A DNA stretch of 64,000 nucleotides from Acidobacteriota bacterium (GTDB lineage Bacteria; Acidobacteriota; Terriglobia; Acidiferrales; UBA7541), in the NCBI GenBank assembly GCA_003223325.1, contig QHYS01000057.1, positions 1 through 64,000 of the forward strand, in the 5' to 3' direction. This document shows positions 1-8,212 of the stretch, one piece after another. The first letter of the stretch is position 1. Every line of letters starts with the position of its first letter. The translations under genes and the position numbers were made by a program. Under the pieces are notes generated by a model. That model made no database searches and was not told where the DNA came from. It saw only the letters and a list, made by a program, of their open reading frames with translations.

Positions 1-1
1 C

Positions 2-622
2 CAGTTTGAAGGGTATCGACAGGTTCGCGACGTGGCTCCGAATTCCAAAGTAGAAACCTTTGCCGCATTGCGTCTCGAAGTGGATTGCTGGCGCTGGGAC
101 GGCGTCCCCTTCTTGCTGCGCACCGGCAAATGCATGGCTGTAACCGCCACCGAAGTGTTGGTCAAACTCAAACAGCCTCCCCTTCGGCGCTTCCCGAACC
201 AGAACAATTACTTCCGTTTGCGCCTCGGTCCGGATCTTTCCATAAATCTGGGCGCGCAAATCAAGCGTCCGGGCGCCGAAATGGTTTCGATGCCCGTCGA
301 ACTTTCGGCCGTCCAACTGGATCTCAGTGCCGAGCTCATGCCCTATGAGCGCTTGCTTACAGACGCCATGCGCGGCGATACGCTTCTCTTCGTGCGTCAA
401 GATGCCGTCGAAGCCGCCTGGGCTATCGTCGATCCCATCCTCGGATCCGATACGACGCCACTCTACTTTTATCCGCGCGGAACCTGGGGTCCGCCGGAAG
501 CCGATCGGCTGGCCGCTGATATAGGCGGCTGGCACAACCCCAAGCCTTCCGCGCAGGGTGGCACATCTCACTTTATGTGGCGGTACGATGAGCACGAAGA
601 CACCCTCAAAGCTGGCGGTTAG
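2..622 (+). CDS. zwf: Glucose-6-phosphate 1-dehydrogenase, C-terminal part (cut by window start)
   Basis: This is the C-terminal ~206 residues of glucose-6-phosphate dehydrogenase, which oxidises glucose-6-phosphate to 6-phosphogluconolactone and makes NADPH at the head of the oxidative pentose phosphate pathway. The open frame runs in from the left edge, so the GTG at 32 in the ORF track is not the true start. The family stretch GQF-EGYR, followed by ETFAALRLEVDCWRW and GVPFLLRTGK, is clear; the Rossmann domain and catalytic His lie outside the window. The 3' end overlaps the start of a degraded sugar-porter gene by 35 bases, so the two were once a coupled sugar uptake and oxidation unit. 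Confidence 0.93.
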   Translation, partial: QFEGYRQVRDVAPNSKVETFAALRLEVDCWRWDGVPFLLRTGKCMAVTATEVLVKLKQPPLRRFPNQNNYFRLRLGPDLSINLGAQIKRPGAEMVSMPVELSAVQLDLSAELMPYERLLTDAMRGDTLLFVRQDAVEAAWAIVDPILGSDTTPLYFYPRGTWGPPEADRLAADIGGWHNPKPSAQGGTSHFMWRYDEHEDTLKAGG

Positions 623-1647
623 CCCCCCTGGTGTACAGGCTGAAGCGACCGGATTCGTCCTCGCTGCCGCCGCATCTGCCGCCCTCGGCGGACTTCTATT
701 TTTGGTTACGACACCGGAGTTATTTCGGGCGCGCTCATTTTCATTCGCACGCAATTTGGACTTTCCACCTTCCAACAAGAGCTGGCAGCCGGTGGCGCTG
801 GATGCTGGGACTCGCGTTTGTGCCCGGCGCTATCCTCGGTCTGGCCATGATTCGCATGCCCGAGAGCCCGCGATGGCTTGCCAAACGTGGCCAATCCCAT
901 CTTGCGCGCCGGGTATTGGCGCGAATTCGCGGCACAGAAAACGTCGAATCGGAGTGGCTGGAGATTCAGAAGACGCTCGCCGAGGCGGAGGAGCGTGGTC
1001 ACTTCTCTGATTTGTTTAATCCTTCCGTTCGAATGGCGCTGGTGATCGGCATCGGCCTGGCAATCTTTCAGCAGGTCACTGGGATCAACACGGTCATTTA
1101 TTATGCGCCGCTGATCGTGCAATCGGCGGGAATCTCCACAGCTTCGGGAGCCATCCTGGCCACGGCGGGCATCGGCCTGGTGAACGTCATGATGACCATC
1201 GTGGCCATGTGGCTGATCGACTATGCGGGCCGGCGCCCTCTCCTGTTGATTGGAATCGCGGGGATGATATTGAGCCTGGGTGTCCTCGGGTTCGTCTTTC
1301 TTATGCCCACCGGAGGAGTGCTGGCTTGGCTGTAGTCACACTGATGGTCTATGTAGCCTCGTTCGCCATCAGCCTCGGCCCATTTTCTGGCTGCTCATCG
1401 CGGAGATTTATCCGCTGAAAATGCGAGGCATCGCCGAGGGCTCAGCGGCGGGCGTGAACTGGGCCTTCAATTTTTTGGTGTCGATTACCTTCTTGACGCT
1501 GGTCGAAGTCTTGGGGCCGAGCCTGACTTTTTGGGTGTATGGCTGGCGATTGCGTCCTGGCTATTTTCGTATTATCTCGTGCCCGAAACCAAGGGACGCA
1601 CTCTCGAAGAGATCGAGCTTTCCCTCCGCCGGCGCCACCCCGCCTGA
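588..1647 (+). pseudogene. Sugar porter (MFS) family transporter, multiply disrupted
   Basis: This is a decayed sugar:proton symporter. The ATG at 588 gives a good N-terminus (MSTKTPSKLAV..., then GGLLF), but the next conserved piece GYDTGVISGALIFIRTQFG is in another frame after a T run near 700. At about 781-793 the frame jumps again from FQQELA directly to WRWMLGLAFVPG, so the segment holding helices 2-5 (roughly 110 residues by family comparison) is missing. Further frame breaks occur near 1325-1335 (before VVTLMVYVASFAISLGP), 1380-1390 (before IFWLLIAEIYPLKMRG) and 1540-1552 (before the ending PETKGRTLEEIELSLRRR). Helix 6-12 sequence is otherwise well conserved, so the decay is recent or partly an assembly problem. 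It cannot encode a working transporter as it stands. Confidence 0.88.
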
Positions 1648-1718
1648 AAGTTCACGGAAGTCTGAGCGAAGCGACTCATATCGAGCCCTACTGGGGGGCC
1701 TCGTTTGCGCACCACGCG

Positions 1719-2237
1719 CTACTTCGCGATCACTCCGCAGGCGATGCGATCTCCCGAATTGCCGGCGGGATCGGTCTTGTAATCATCGGGGCCGGCGTGA
1801 ACCACCAATGCAGTGCCTCCGGTATGAAACAGGGAATTTGCTCCATCGCCCATCGTCACCATATCCGCGACGATTGTCGCCTTGCCTTTCCCGCTCTTAT
1901 CCACGGTGAAATTGGGAAGATCTCCGGCGTGCGGACCGTCGAGATTATCCTTGCCATGCTTCTTTGCCGTAGGATTGAAATGTCCGCCTGCGGACGCCCA
2001 GGCTGGTCCTTGGCACATACCCACGTTGTGGATATGAATGGCATGCACGCCCGGCGGAAGATTCATAAAGTTCGCACTGATCCGAACGCCTTTGGCCGTA
2101 GCCGTCAGCGTTGCCGTGCCCACTTTGTTTCCTTTGCCGTCGACGAAATTCGCATGCGCTTTTGTGGTCTTGTTCTGCGCGAACGCCGCCGCCGCACTCA
2201 GTAATACGCCGACCAGCAATATGCTTCGAAATGACAT
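1719..2237 (-). CDS. sodC: Superoxide dismutase family protein, Cu/Zn type, exported
   Basis: This 172-residue protein is a periplasmic Cu/Zn superoxide dismutase, dismutating superoxide to peroxide and oxygen. Residues 1-21 form a signal peptide ([17 protein letters not shown]). Metal-site motifs are present in order: HAIHIHNVG, a Cys (GMCQGP), [21 protein letters not shown], and the terminal GDRIACGVI; the second Cys can form the usual disulfide. The start at 2237 was chosen over the longer track ORF because a GGAGG site sits just ahead of it and the signal peptide begins there. It converges on the sugar-porter pseudogene. No operon partner is seen. Confidence 0.9.
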   Translation of the reverse strand: MSFRSILLVGVLLSAAAAFAQNKTTKAHANFVDGKGNKVGTATLTATAKGVRISANFMNLPPGVHAIHIHNVGMCQGPAWASAGGHFNPTAKKHGKDNLDGPHAGDLPNFTVDKSGKGKATIVADMVTMGDGANSLFHTGGTALVVHAGPDDYKTDPAGNSGDRIACGVIAK

Positions 2238-2528
2238 GACAATCCTCCGCCGTTCATAATGTCTTCCGCCTTGTTGCTGTTTATGCTCTCCGCGGTCGTG
2301 CTGCTCAGTTATACCCGCCCCCACCCGCCAAAATCAATCGCGGCTACTGGCTCCCTTTATCGCACCCATGGGACCAAGCCCCTCAGTGCGGGCACTCGCT
2401 TGTGCAGTTTTCCACAGGGCGCCGACGCCGTGGGGGTGTATCCTTATGCCCGGTGCTTCCGGTTCGGTGCCGCTCCGAAATCCGGCGAGAAGATCGCGTG
2501 AGAGCCTCCGGAAAGAAGGTTGAAGAGT

Positions 2529-2780
2529 ATGCGAAAAGCGCCCCTTGACCCGAGGCTGAAATATCCCTGGCAGCAAACAGTTCTCGATTCTTTGATTGAA
2601 TACCCCCCGGTGCGCGATAAGATCACCGCAGCAGAAACGGCCATTTTCGGTCGGCTACTTGAAAGACCCACCGACCTGGGGGAGGTCCATGCCCTACGAG
2701 ACGCCTTGTTCGCCTTGCAAATAGTGTTTCCCGAGATCATTCCGAAACTAGCACCCAACGAGAATAAAAAGATCGCCTGA
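2529..2780 (+). CDS. Small conserved hypothetical protein (acidobacterial type)
   Basis: This 83-residue soluble protein has no catalytic motif. It begins MRKAPLDPRLKYPWQQ and holds the pattern WQQ-V-D-(x)n-KI-AAE-AIF-RL, then a helical LRDALFAL segment. From memory, short proteins of this pattern are scattered in acidobacterial genomes without assigned function. The ATG at 2529 is preferred to TTG at 2520; a weak purine-rich GAAGG/GAAG stretch precedes it. It stands alone between the SOD gene and a gene-poor stretch. Confidence 0.6.
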   Translation: MRKAPLDPRLKYPWQQTVLDSLIEYPPVRDKITAAETAIFGRLLERPTDLGEVHALRDALFALQIVFPEIIPKLAPNENKKIA

Positions 2781-3309
2781 TCAGATGGCAAAGACCCTGC
2801 CCCTGACAATTCGACTCATCGGGAGTTAGGGGCGATACGCTTTGGTATAGAGCGGTCGCGAGTCCCGCCCGCATGTGCCGGAAGAACTCTCCAAAGCTGC
2901 CGGCATTCCGTAGCCAGATTTAAGGTACCTGCTTCGGCGGAACAAACGACGCGACCAACGATGTCACGCCGCGCGAACATCGTGAGCGAGAGATCTCTCT
3001 TTAAGAAAATACCCGTCAACCGACCGAACTTCCCGTTGCTCTTATTTCGAATGTAGTGGCACAGGTTTCCGTTTCGAGCGCTCCAGGACCCGGTCAATGC
3101 GAAAACGTTTTCATCCCGAGCGGGTCGCTCACAGCGCGCCTCCGTTACGCCGTGGCCATTGTGTTGCTCCGGTCGATTGAGAATTAGCACTTCCAGAACC
3201 TAGGAGCGAAAGTGCCGCAGAACACTTGCAAAAAAAGAGGCGTGGGGTAACCCGTCGGTTTTGTTATTCTGCTGCACTGCAATTCACTTTATAAGAGCGG
3301 AGGAATCGC
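2781..3309. other. Intergenic stretch, no gene seen
   Basis: About 530 bases between the small hypothetical gene and pntAA. The only organised sequence I see is a copy of a dispersed repeat at 2961-3003 and a purine-rich ribosome site directly before pntAA. A 124-residue minus-strand ORF spans the repeat but has no recognisable protein features. Confidence 0.6.
2961..3003. repeat. Dispersed intergenic repeat, family A copy
   Basis: The core GCGAACATCGTGAGCGAGAG followed by ATCTCTC is shared with copies near 17573, 37449 and 38011. This copy lacks the leading hairpin seen in the others. Confidence 0.6.
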
Positions 3310-4482
3310 ATGATCCTGGGAGTCCCACGGGAAACTTTTCCCGGGGAACGACGAGTGGCTCTGGTGCCAAGCTCGATTCCAACGCTCGCCAAGGGTGGAC
3401 TGGAAGTCATCGTAGAAGGGGCTGCCGGCGCTCAGGCTGGATATCCCGACGCTGAGTACGTCGCCAAAGGCGCAAAAATGGTCCCTAAGCGCAGCGATCT
3501 CTTCGCTGCCGCCGAGATCCTGGTTCAGGTGCTCTGTTATGGCTCAAACGACAGCACCGGCCAAGCAGACGTGCCTCTTTTTCACAACGGGCAGTTACTT
3601 ATCGGATTTCTGCGGCCGCTCGGCGCGCTCGGGCCGCTACAGGAGATCGCGGCGAAAGGCGTGACTTCTTTTGCCGTCGAGTTGATGCCGCGCACCACGC
3701 GCGCCCAGAGCATGGACGCCCTCTCTTCCATGGGCACCATTTGCGGCTACAAAGCCGTCCTGATTGCCGCAGATACGCTACCTCGAATTTTCCCCATGCT
3801 TACGACCGCTGCCGGGACGATTACTCCGGGACGAGTGCTAGTCATCGGCGCGGGCGTTGCCGGTCTGCAAGCCATCGCCACAGCGCGCCGGCTGGGAGCG
3901 GTCACTTCGGCGTACGACTTGCGGCCTGCGGCCAAGGAGCAGGTGCAAAGTCTGGGAGGGCGTTTCGTCGAGCTTCCCATCGAAGCGAAGGACGCCGAGG
4001 ATGCTCGCGGGTATGCCAAGCCTCAGGACGAAAACTTCTACCGCCGGCAACGCGAGCTGCTGGGCAAAGTAGTCGCGGAAAACGACGTGGTCATTACGGC
4101 CGCCGTCGTTCCCGGCAAGAAATCGCCTCTGCTCGTCACCGCAGATATGGTCAAGGGCATGGCGCCCGGTTCCGTAATCGTCGATTTGGCAGCGGAACGT
4201 GGCGGAAATTGCGAACTCACGCGGCCCGGCGAAGAGGTGGTCGAGTACGGCGTCACCATTATCGGTCGGTTCAACCTCGCCAGTTCAGTGCCTTACCACG
4301 CCAGCCAGATGTACGCGCGCAACATCACTGCTTTCCTTCTGCACCTGGTCAAAGACGGAAAGCTTCGGCTCGACAACAACGATGAAATCATCCGCGAAAC
4401 GTTATTGACTCAGGGCGGCGAAGTGGTCAACAAAAGGGTGCGGGAATTTTTCTCGTTGTCAGCCCTTACCGCCCGGAGCTAG
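3310..4482 (+). CDS. pntAA: NAD(P) transhydrogenase subunit alpha part 1 (NAD-binding domain I)
   Basis: This 390-residue cytoplasmic subunit binds NAD(H) in the membrane-bound proton-translocating transhydrogenase that transfers hydride between NADH and NADP+. The N-terminal alanine-dehydrogenase-like fold starts MILGVPRETFPGERRVALVP. The Rossmann motif GRVLVIGAGVAGLQAIATA lies near residues 175-195, with the following ITAAVVPGKKSPLLVT and VDLAAERGGNCELT segments typical of domain I. A GCGGAGGA ribosome site lies just upstream. It is the first gene of a three-gene operon; the alpha subunit is split in two as in many alphaproteobacteria and acidobacteria. Confidence 0.95.
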   Translation: MILGVPRETFPGERRVALVPSSIPTLAKGGLEVIVEGAAGAQAGYPDAEYVAKGAKMVPKRSDLFAAAEILVQVLCYGSNDSTGQADVPLFHNGQLLIGFLRPLGALGPLQEIAAKGVTSFAVELMPRTTRAQSMDALSSMGTICGYKAVLIAADTLPRIFPMLTTAAGTITPGRVLVIGAGVAGLQAIATARRLGAVTSAYDLRPAAKEQVQSLGGRFVELPIEAKDAEDARGYAKPQDENFYRRQRELLGKVVAENDVVITAAVVPGKKSPLLVTADMVKGMAPGSVIVDLAAERGGNCELTRPGEEVVEYGVTIIGRFNLASSVPYHASQMYARNITAFLLHLVKDGKLRLDNNDEIIRETLLTQGGEVVNKRVREFFSLSALTARS

Positions 4483-4522
4483 CCCGCAACTCCGGAACTA
4501 GGAGCCAGAACAAGGAGGTTCC

Positions 4523-4822
4523 GTGATCAAGCTGGACCTACTGACCAGCCTTTACGTCTTCATGCTAGCGGCCTTTATCGGCTTCGAATTCATTCGGCGC
4601 ATCACGCCCCTGCTGCACACCCCATTGATGTCCCTGACCAATGCTCTCGACGCCATCGCCGTTGTCGGCGCAATCCTTCTGGCAGGAGAACACAAAAATG
4701 CATTCACGACCGTGCTGGGAGTGATCGCCATCGTCGCCGCCACCAGCAACGTGGTCGGCGGCTTTTTGATCACCGACCGCATGCTCAGGATGTTCAAGGC
4801 GAGTGGCACGAAGAAATCATGA
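4523..4822 (+). CDS. pntAB: NAD(P) transhydrogenase subunit alpha part 2 (membrane)
   Basis: This 99-residue membrane subunit supplies part of the proton channel. It has three predicted hydrophobic helices (LYVFMLAAFIGFEFI, ALDAIAVVGAILLAG and VLGVIAIVAATSNVVGGFLI). The start is GTG at 4523, fixed by a strong AAGGAGG seven bases ahead. It follows pntAA by 40 bases and its TGA stop overlaps the ATG of pntB (ATGA), indicating translational coupling. Confidence 0.94.
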   Translation: MIKLDLLTSLYVFMLAAFIGFEFIRRITPLLHTPLMSLTNALDAIAVVGAILLAGEHKNAFTTVLGVIAIVAATSNVVGGFLITDRMLRMFKASGTKKS

Positions 4823-6213
4823 ACATCGTGCCGGGCGCCGCGAACGTTATCGAGTTCACCTACCTCATCGCCACGGCCCTTTTCATTCTTTCCCTGAAAT
4901 GGATGAGTTCGCCGGTCACTGCACGCCGCGGCGTACGCGCCGGCGAAGTGGGAATGGTCTTGGCTATTGCCGGCACGCTGCTCAGTCACGACATCGTGGA
5001 CTACAAGTGGGTGGCCATGGCGCTGGTGCTCGGCTCGATCATCGGCGTTCCACTCGGCATGGTGCACATGACCGCCGTCCCGCAGCGGACCGCGCTCAGC
5101 CACGCCTTCGGCGCGCTTTGCGTCACTATGGTCGGCACCGCTGAATTTTATCTGCGTGCGCCCGCAGTTCCACGCTTCATGATGGCCGTGCTTTCGCTCG
5201 AAGTGATCCTCGGCGCACTTACCTTCACGGGCAGCTTAATGGCCGCCGGCAAGCTGCAAGAAGTTCTACCCCAGCGGCCCATCACTTACAAAGGCCAAAA
5301 CATCGTCAATCTGTCGCTGCTGGCGGTTGCGGTGGCAGTGGCCGTCGCACTGGTTCTTCATCCGGAAAAGATGAGCCTCTTTCCCGTGATCGTGGGCATT
5401 CCGCTGGTTTTCGGAGTGCTGATGATCGTGCCCATCGGCGGCGCGGATATGCCCACGGTCATCTCCCTTTTGAACTCCTACGCGGGACTCTCCGCTGCTG
5501 CGATGGGCTTTGTGCTAGATAGCAAACTCTTGATCATCGCTGGTGCCCTCGATGGCGCGTCCGGGTTCATTCTTTCGGTTAACATGTCCAAGGCGATGAA
5601 CCGGTCGTTTTCCAATGTGCTGTTTGGCGCGTTCGGGCAGGAACAGATCATCGACGCCAGCCAAGCCGAGGCACGGCCGGTGCACAGCGCAACGGCCGAA
5701 GAAGCCGCCGCGATTCTCGCCGCAGCCAACAAAGTCGTTATTGTTCCTGGGTACGGAATGGCCGTGGCCCAGGCACAACACAAGGTCCGCGAACTTTACG
5801 ACTCACTGACGAAACGCGGCATCGACATCAAGTTTGGCATCCACCCCGTCGCCGGGCGAATGCCGGGACACATGAATGTCTTACTGGCCGAAGCGGATAT
5901 TCCTTACGACAAGCTATTGGATATGGAGGTCATCAATGGCGAATTCCCACAAACCGACGTGGCGCTGGTGATCGGCGCGAACGATGTAACAAATCCCGCG
6001 GCGCGCAACGAAACCGGCAGTCCCATTTATGGAATGCCGATCCTCGATGTCGATAAAGCCCGCACCGTTATGGTCATCAAGCGCAGCATGAGTCCGGGCT
6101 TTGCGGGTATTGATAACCCACTCTACTACCTCGATCGGACTTTGATGCTCTTCGGCGATGCCAAAGCATTTGTAGGGGATATCGTCCGTGAATTAGCCGG
6201 CCCGCACCAGTAA
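4819..6213 (+). CDS. pntB: NAD(P)(+) transhydrogenase subunit beta
   Basis: This 464-residue subunit has an N-terminal membrane domain with about eight or nine helices (residues 1-280) and a C-terminal NADP(H)-binding domain III. The latter shows KVVIVPGYGMAVAQAQHKV, FGIHPVAGRMPGHMNVLLAEA, VALVIGANDVTNPAAR and the RSMSPGFAGIDNPLY motif. Together with pntAA and pntAB it uses the proton gradient to make NADPH, which links functionally to zwf upstream. Confidence 0.96.
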   Translation: MNIVPGAANVIEFTYLIATALFILSLKWMSSPVTARRGVRAGEVGMVLAIAGTLLSHDIVDYKWVAMALVLGSIIGVPLGMVHMTAVPQRTALSHAFGALCVTMVGTAEFYLRAPAVPRFMMAVLSLEVILGALTFTGSLMAAGKLQEVLPQRPITYKGQNIVNLSLLAVAVAVAVALVLHPEKMSLFPVIVGIPLVFGVLMIVPIGGADMPTVISLLNSYAGLSAAAMGFVLDSKLLIIAGALDGASGFILSVNMSKAMNRSFSNVLFGAFGQEQIIDASQAEARPVHSATAEEAAAILAAANKVVIVPGYGMAVAQAQHKVRELYDSLTKRGIDIKFGIHPVAGRMPGHMNVLLAEADIPYDKLLDMEVINGEFPQTDVALVIGANDVTNPAARNETGSPIYGMPILDVDKARTVMVIKRSMSPGFAGIDNPLYYLDRTLMLFGDAKAFVGDIVRELAGPHQ

Positions 6214-6222
6214 TTCGGGTCT

Positions 6223-6249
6223 CGATCGCCGGTCGCGACGATCGTTTTT
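6223..6249 (+). terminator. Possible rho-independent terminator after pntB
   Basis: Ten bases past the pntB stop, CGATCG is repeated as its own complement around a 10-base GC-rich loop and is followed at once by TTTTT. The stem is short, so this is a moderate call. Confidence 0.5.
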
Positions 6250-6692
6250 GGCGGCACCTACGACTTTTGAACCCCGCCACTGTGCAGGCGAAAAGACTAC
6301 ATCGTGATGCCTGGTCCATTTTGGACCATTCTGGCCTAAATTGAAAACGCGCCCCGTCGACACTTCACCGGCTTTTCCGTAACTCGCTGATTCTGCGTAC
6401 TTGCAAGCCGTGCTCATGGCAGGTCGTGTGCTGAAGGGTAAAGGAAGCCCCCTACAGCGACAGTAAGAGAACGCCACCGGGTACATCAGGAGCGCCAGTC
6501 CGGCGCCCAAGACTAGAATCGTGGAGCAGGCGAGGAGGGTTCGTTAGCTGCAGCTCGCGCCGGTCCAACTGATCTGGACGAATTTTGTCGAAAAGGCGCA
6601 CCGGCGATCCTCACTGATTGGTGGTACGATCCTGAACCTCCGGCCTGAGATCGCGCGCCGCGGAAACTAAGATAGAAGCGAGTGCAGAACTC
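6250..6692. other. Intergenic stretch, no gene seen
   Basis: About 440 bases between the pnt operon and the GGDEF-like ORF. I see no RNA gene, repeat copy or convincing reading frame; the minus-strand ORFs here have no protein-like features. Confidence 0.5.
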
Positions 6693-7145
6693 TTGAATGC
6701 CATACCAAATTTGAGTTCGTTCAAAGACCGTCTGGCCATGGAGTATGGCCGAGCCGCGGCTGCCAACCAGGTTTTGTCCGTTCTGGTGATCACGGTACTG
6801 CTGCCGGAAGACGTCGCCTCCTCGCCATTTGCCATATCTCTGCTCAGCGATGCAGCCAAAGCAATTTCCCGCAAGCTACGCGCGCAAGACTCCCTTTATG
6901 TTCTCCGGCCGCACTGTTTTGGGACCATCCTGCCCACCGTCAGCCGGACCGTCGCCGAGCGCATCTCCAAGCGCGTGGCCGAGGGACTATCCGACGCCGC
7001 CGGCGCCCCAAATCGATTTTCTTACAAAGTTAGTATCGTAGACTGGCCCGCAAATGCAGCAAGCGCCCACGAACTTCAAGAGGCCGTGCTGACCCTCTTG
7101 CCTGCGGATAATTCGATGCGGTCCACGGCGGAGGAAACGCTGTAA
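6693..7145 (+). CDS. Degenerate GGDEF-like domain protein
   Basis: This 150-residue ORF follows the GGDEF (diguanylate cyclase) fold pattern: FKDRLAMEYGRAAAANQVLSVLVI at the N-terminus, then AISRKLRAQDSLYVLRPHCFGTILP, VAERISKRVAEGL, and a final HELQEAV helix. At the active-site loop where a cyclase has RxGGDEF it reads RPHCFGT, so it cannot make c-di-GMP by the known mechanism. The track start is TTG with no clear ribosome site, and no ATG start was found, so it may be the end of a larger, truncated protein. It converges on the SUF operon end. Confidence 0.55.
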   Translation: MNAIPNLSSFKDRLAMEYGRAAAANQVLSVLVITVLLPEDVASSPFAISLLSDAAKAISRKLRAQDSLYVLRPHCFGTILPTVSRTVAERISKRVAEGLSDAAGAPNRFSYKVSIVDWPANAASAHELQEAVLTLLPADNSMRSTAEETL

Positions 7146-7172
7146 AGGCTCAAGCCGTTCTCGCCCGATGCC

Positions 7173-7757
7173 TCAGGAGCCGTATAGGGGAAAAGGCGAG
7201 TTCGGCGAGGCGGTATCGAGATCCAGTCCCAATTGCAGTTTCGCGGCATCCGACATGCGGCCCGGATGCCAGGGCGGGTCGAAGACGATCTGAGCGTGCA
7301 CTTCTTTTACCTCGGGTAACTGCGACAATTTGCGTTCGATATCGGTGCGCAGCACGTCCCCCATGCCGCATCCGGGTGCGGTCATGGCCATCTTGATTTC
7401 GATTTTGTTCCCGCCGCCCTCAACTGGAGTGACCTGGCAGGAATAGATGAGCCCGAGATCGACGATGTTGACGGGGATTTCGGGATCATAGACAGTTTTC
7501 AAGTGATCCCAAACGAGTTTTTCGCTGAATTGGCCGGGCGCGGCCTGTGCCTCTTTTGGCTCCGAAGCGAGTCCCAGCGCGTCGGCATTCTTGGCTTCGA
7601 TGCGCATCATCGAGCCCTGTTCGGTAGCGACCGTATAGGTCCCACCGAGCGACTGCATGATTCTCACATGAGTTCCTGCGGGGAGTACTTGCACGCCACC
7701 ATAGGGAACCTCAGTGGCTTCACAGTCGCGGCTTAGCGCAATTAGGTTGCTCTGCAT
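7173..7757 (-). CDS. sufT: Fe-S cluster assembly protein SufT
   Basis: This 194-residue protein carries a MIP18/DUF59 domain (residues ~90-175): VYDPEIPVNIVDLGLIYSC, MTAPGCGMGDVL and FDPPWHPGRMSDAAK. The N-terminal ~85 residues (DCEATEVPYGG..., HVRIMQSLGGTYTV) are the region specific to SufT. It assists maturation of Fe-S proteins in the cytoplasm. The start at 7757 was chosen because the longer track ORF runs into sufU out of frame. It is the last gene of the SUF operon, eight bases after sufU. Confidence 0.9.
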   Translation of the reverse strand: MQSNLIALSRDCEATEVPYGGVQVLPAGTHVRIMQSLGGTYTVATEQGSMMRIEAKNADALGLASEPKEAQAAPGQFSEKLVWDHLKTVYDPEIPVNIVDLGLIYSCQVTPVEGGGNKIEIKMAMTAPGCGMGDVLRTDIERKLSQLPEVKEVHAQIVFDPPWHPGRMSDAAKLQLGLDLDTASPNSPFPLYGS

Positions 7758-7765
7758 TGGCGCTC

Positions 7766-8212
7766 TTACTCCGTGGAGACGGCGTGCTGATCCCCCCGCA
7801 GCGCCGCCCGCAAGGCATGCCATGCCAGGGTGGCGCACTTCACGCGGACCGGATACTCCGAAACTCCCGCAAACGCCGCCAGCTTGCCCAGCTCGATCGA
7901 TTCCGTGCCGTTCTTTCCCGTAACAACGTGGTGGAACTTCTGAAACAGCTCCTCGGCCTCCTCGGTGCGTTTGCCCTTGACCGCCTGCGTCATCATCGAG
8001 GCGGAAGCTTTGGAGATGGCGCAACCGGAGCCTTGAAATGAGATATCGCGGATCTGGCCGTCTCCGACCTCCACATAAATCGTAAAATGGTCGCCACAGA
8101 GCGGGTTAAAGCCCTCGGCCTTGCGATTCGCAACTTCCAGCGTACGGTAGTTCCGCGGACGTTTGCTGTGCTCCAGGATGATGTCCTGATATAAATCGCG
8201 CAGTTCCGACAT
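7766..8212 (-). CDS. sufU: SUF system sulfur transfer/scaffold protein SufU
   Basis: This 148-residue NifU/IscU-like protein accepts sulfur from SufS and passes it to the SufBCD scaffold. The three Cys-containing motifs are NPLCGD, GSGCAIS and VKCATLAWH, with Asp beside the first, as in zinc-bound SufU of Gram-positive bacteria. The N-terminus LYQDIILEHSKRPRNY is typical. Its ATG overlaps the sufS stop by one base. Confidence 0.93.
   Translation of the reverse strand: MSELRDLYQDIILEHSKRPRNYRTLEVANRKAEGFNPLCGDHFTIYVEVGDGQIRDISFQGSGCAISKASASMMTQAVKGKRTEEAEELFQKFHHVVTGKNGTESIELGKLAAFAGVSEYPVRVKCATLAWHALRAALRGDQHAVSTE

Noticed and set aside
2816-3190. 124-residue minus-strand ORF
   Set aside because: It runs through a dispersed repeat and has no protein-like features or ribosome site.
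7758-8024. N-terminal extension of the SufT ORF
   Set aside because: It reads sufU DNA in another frame; SufT homology starts at MQSNLIALSRD (7757).
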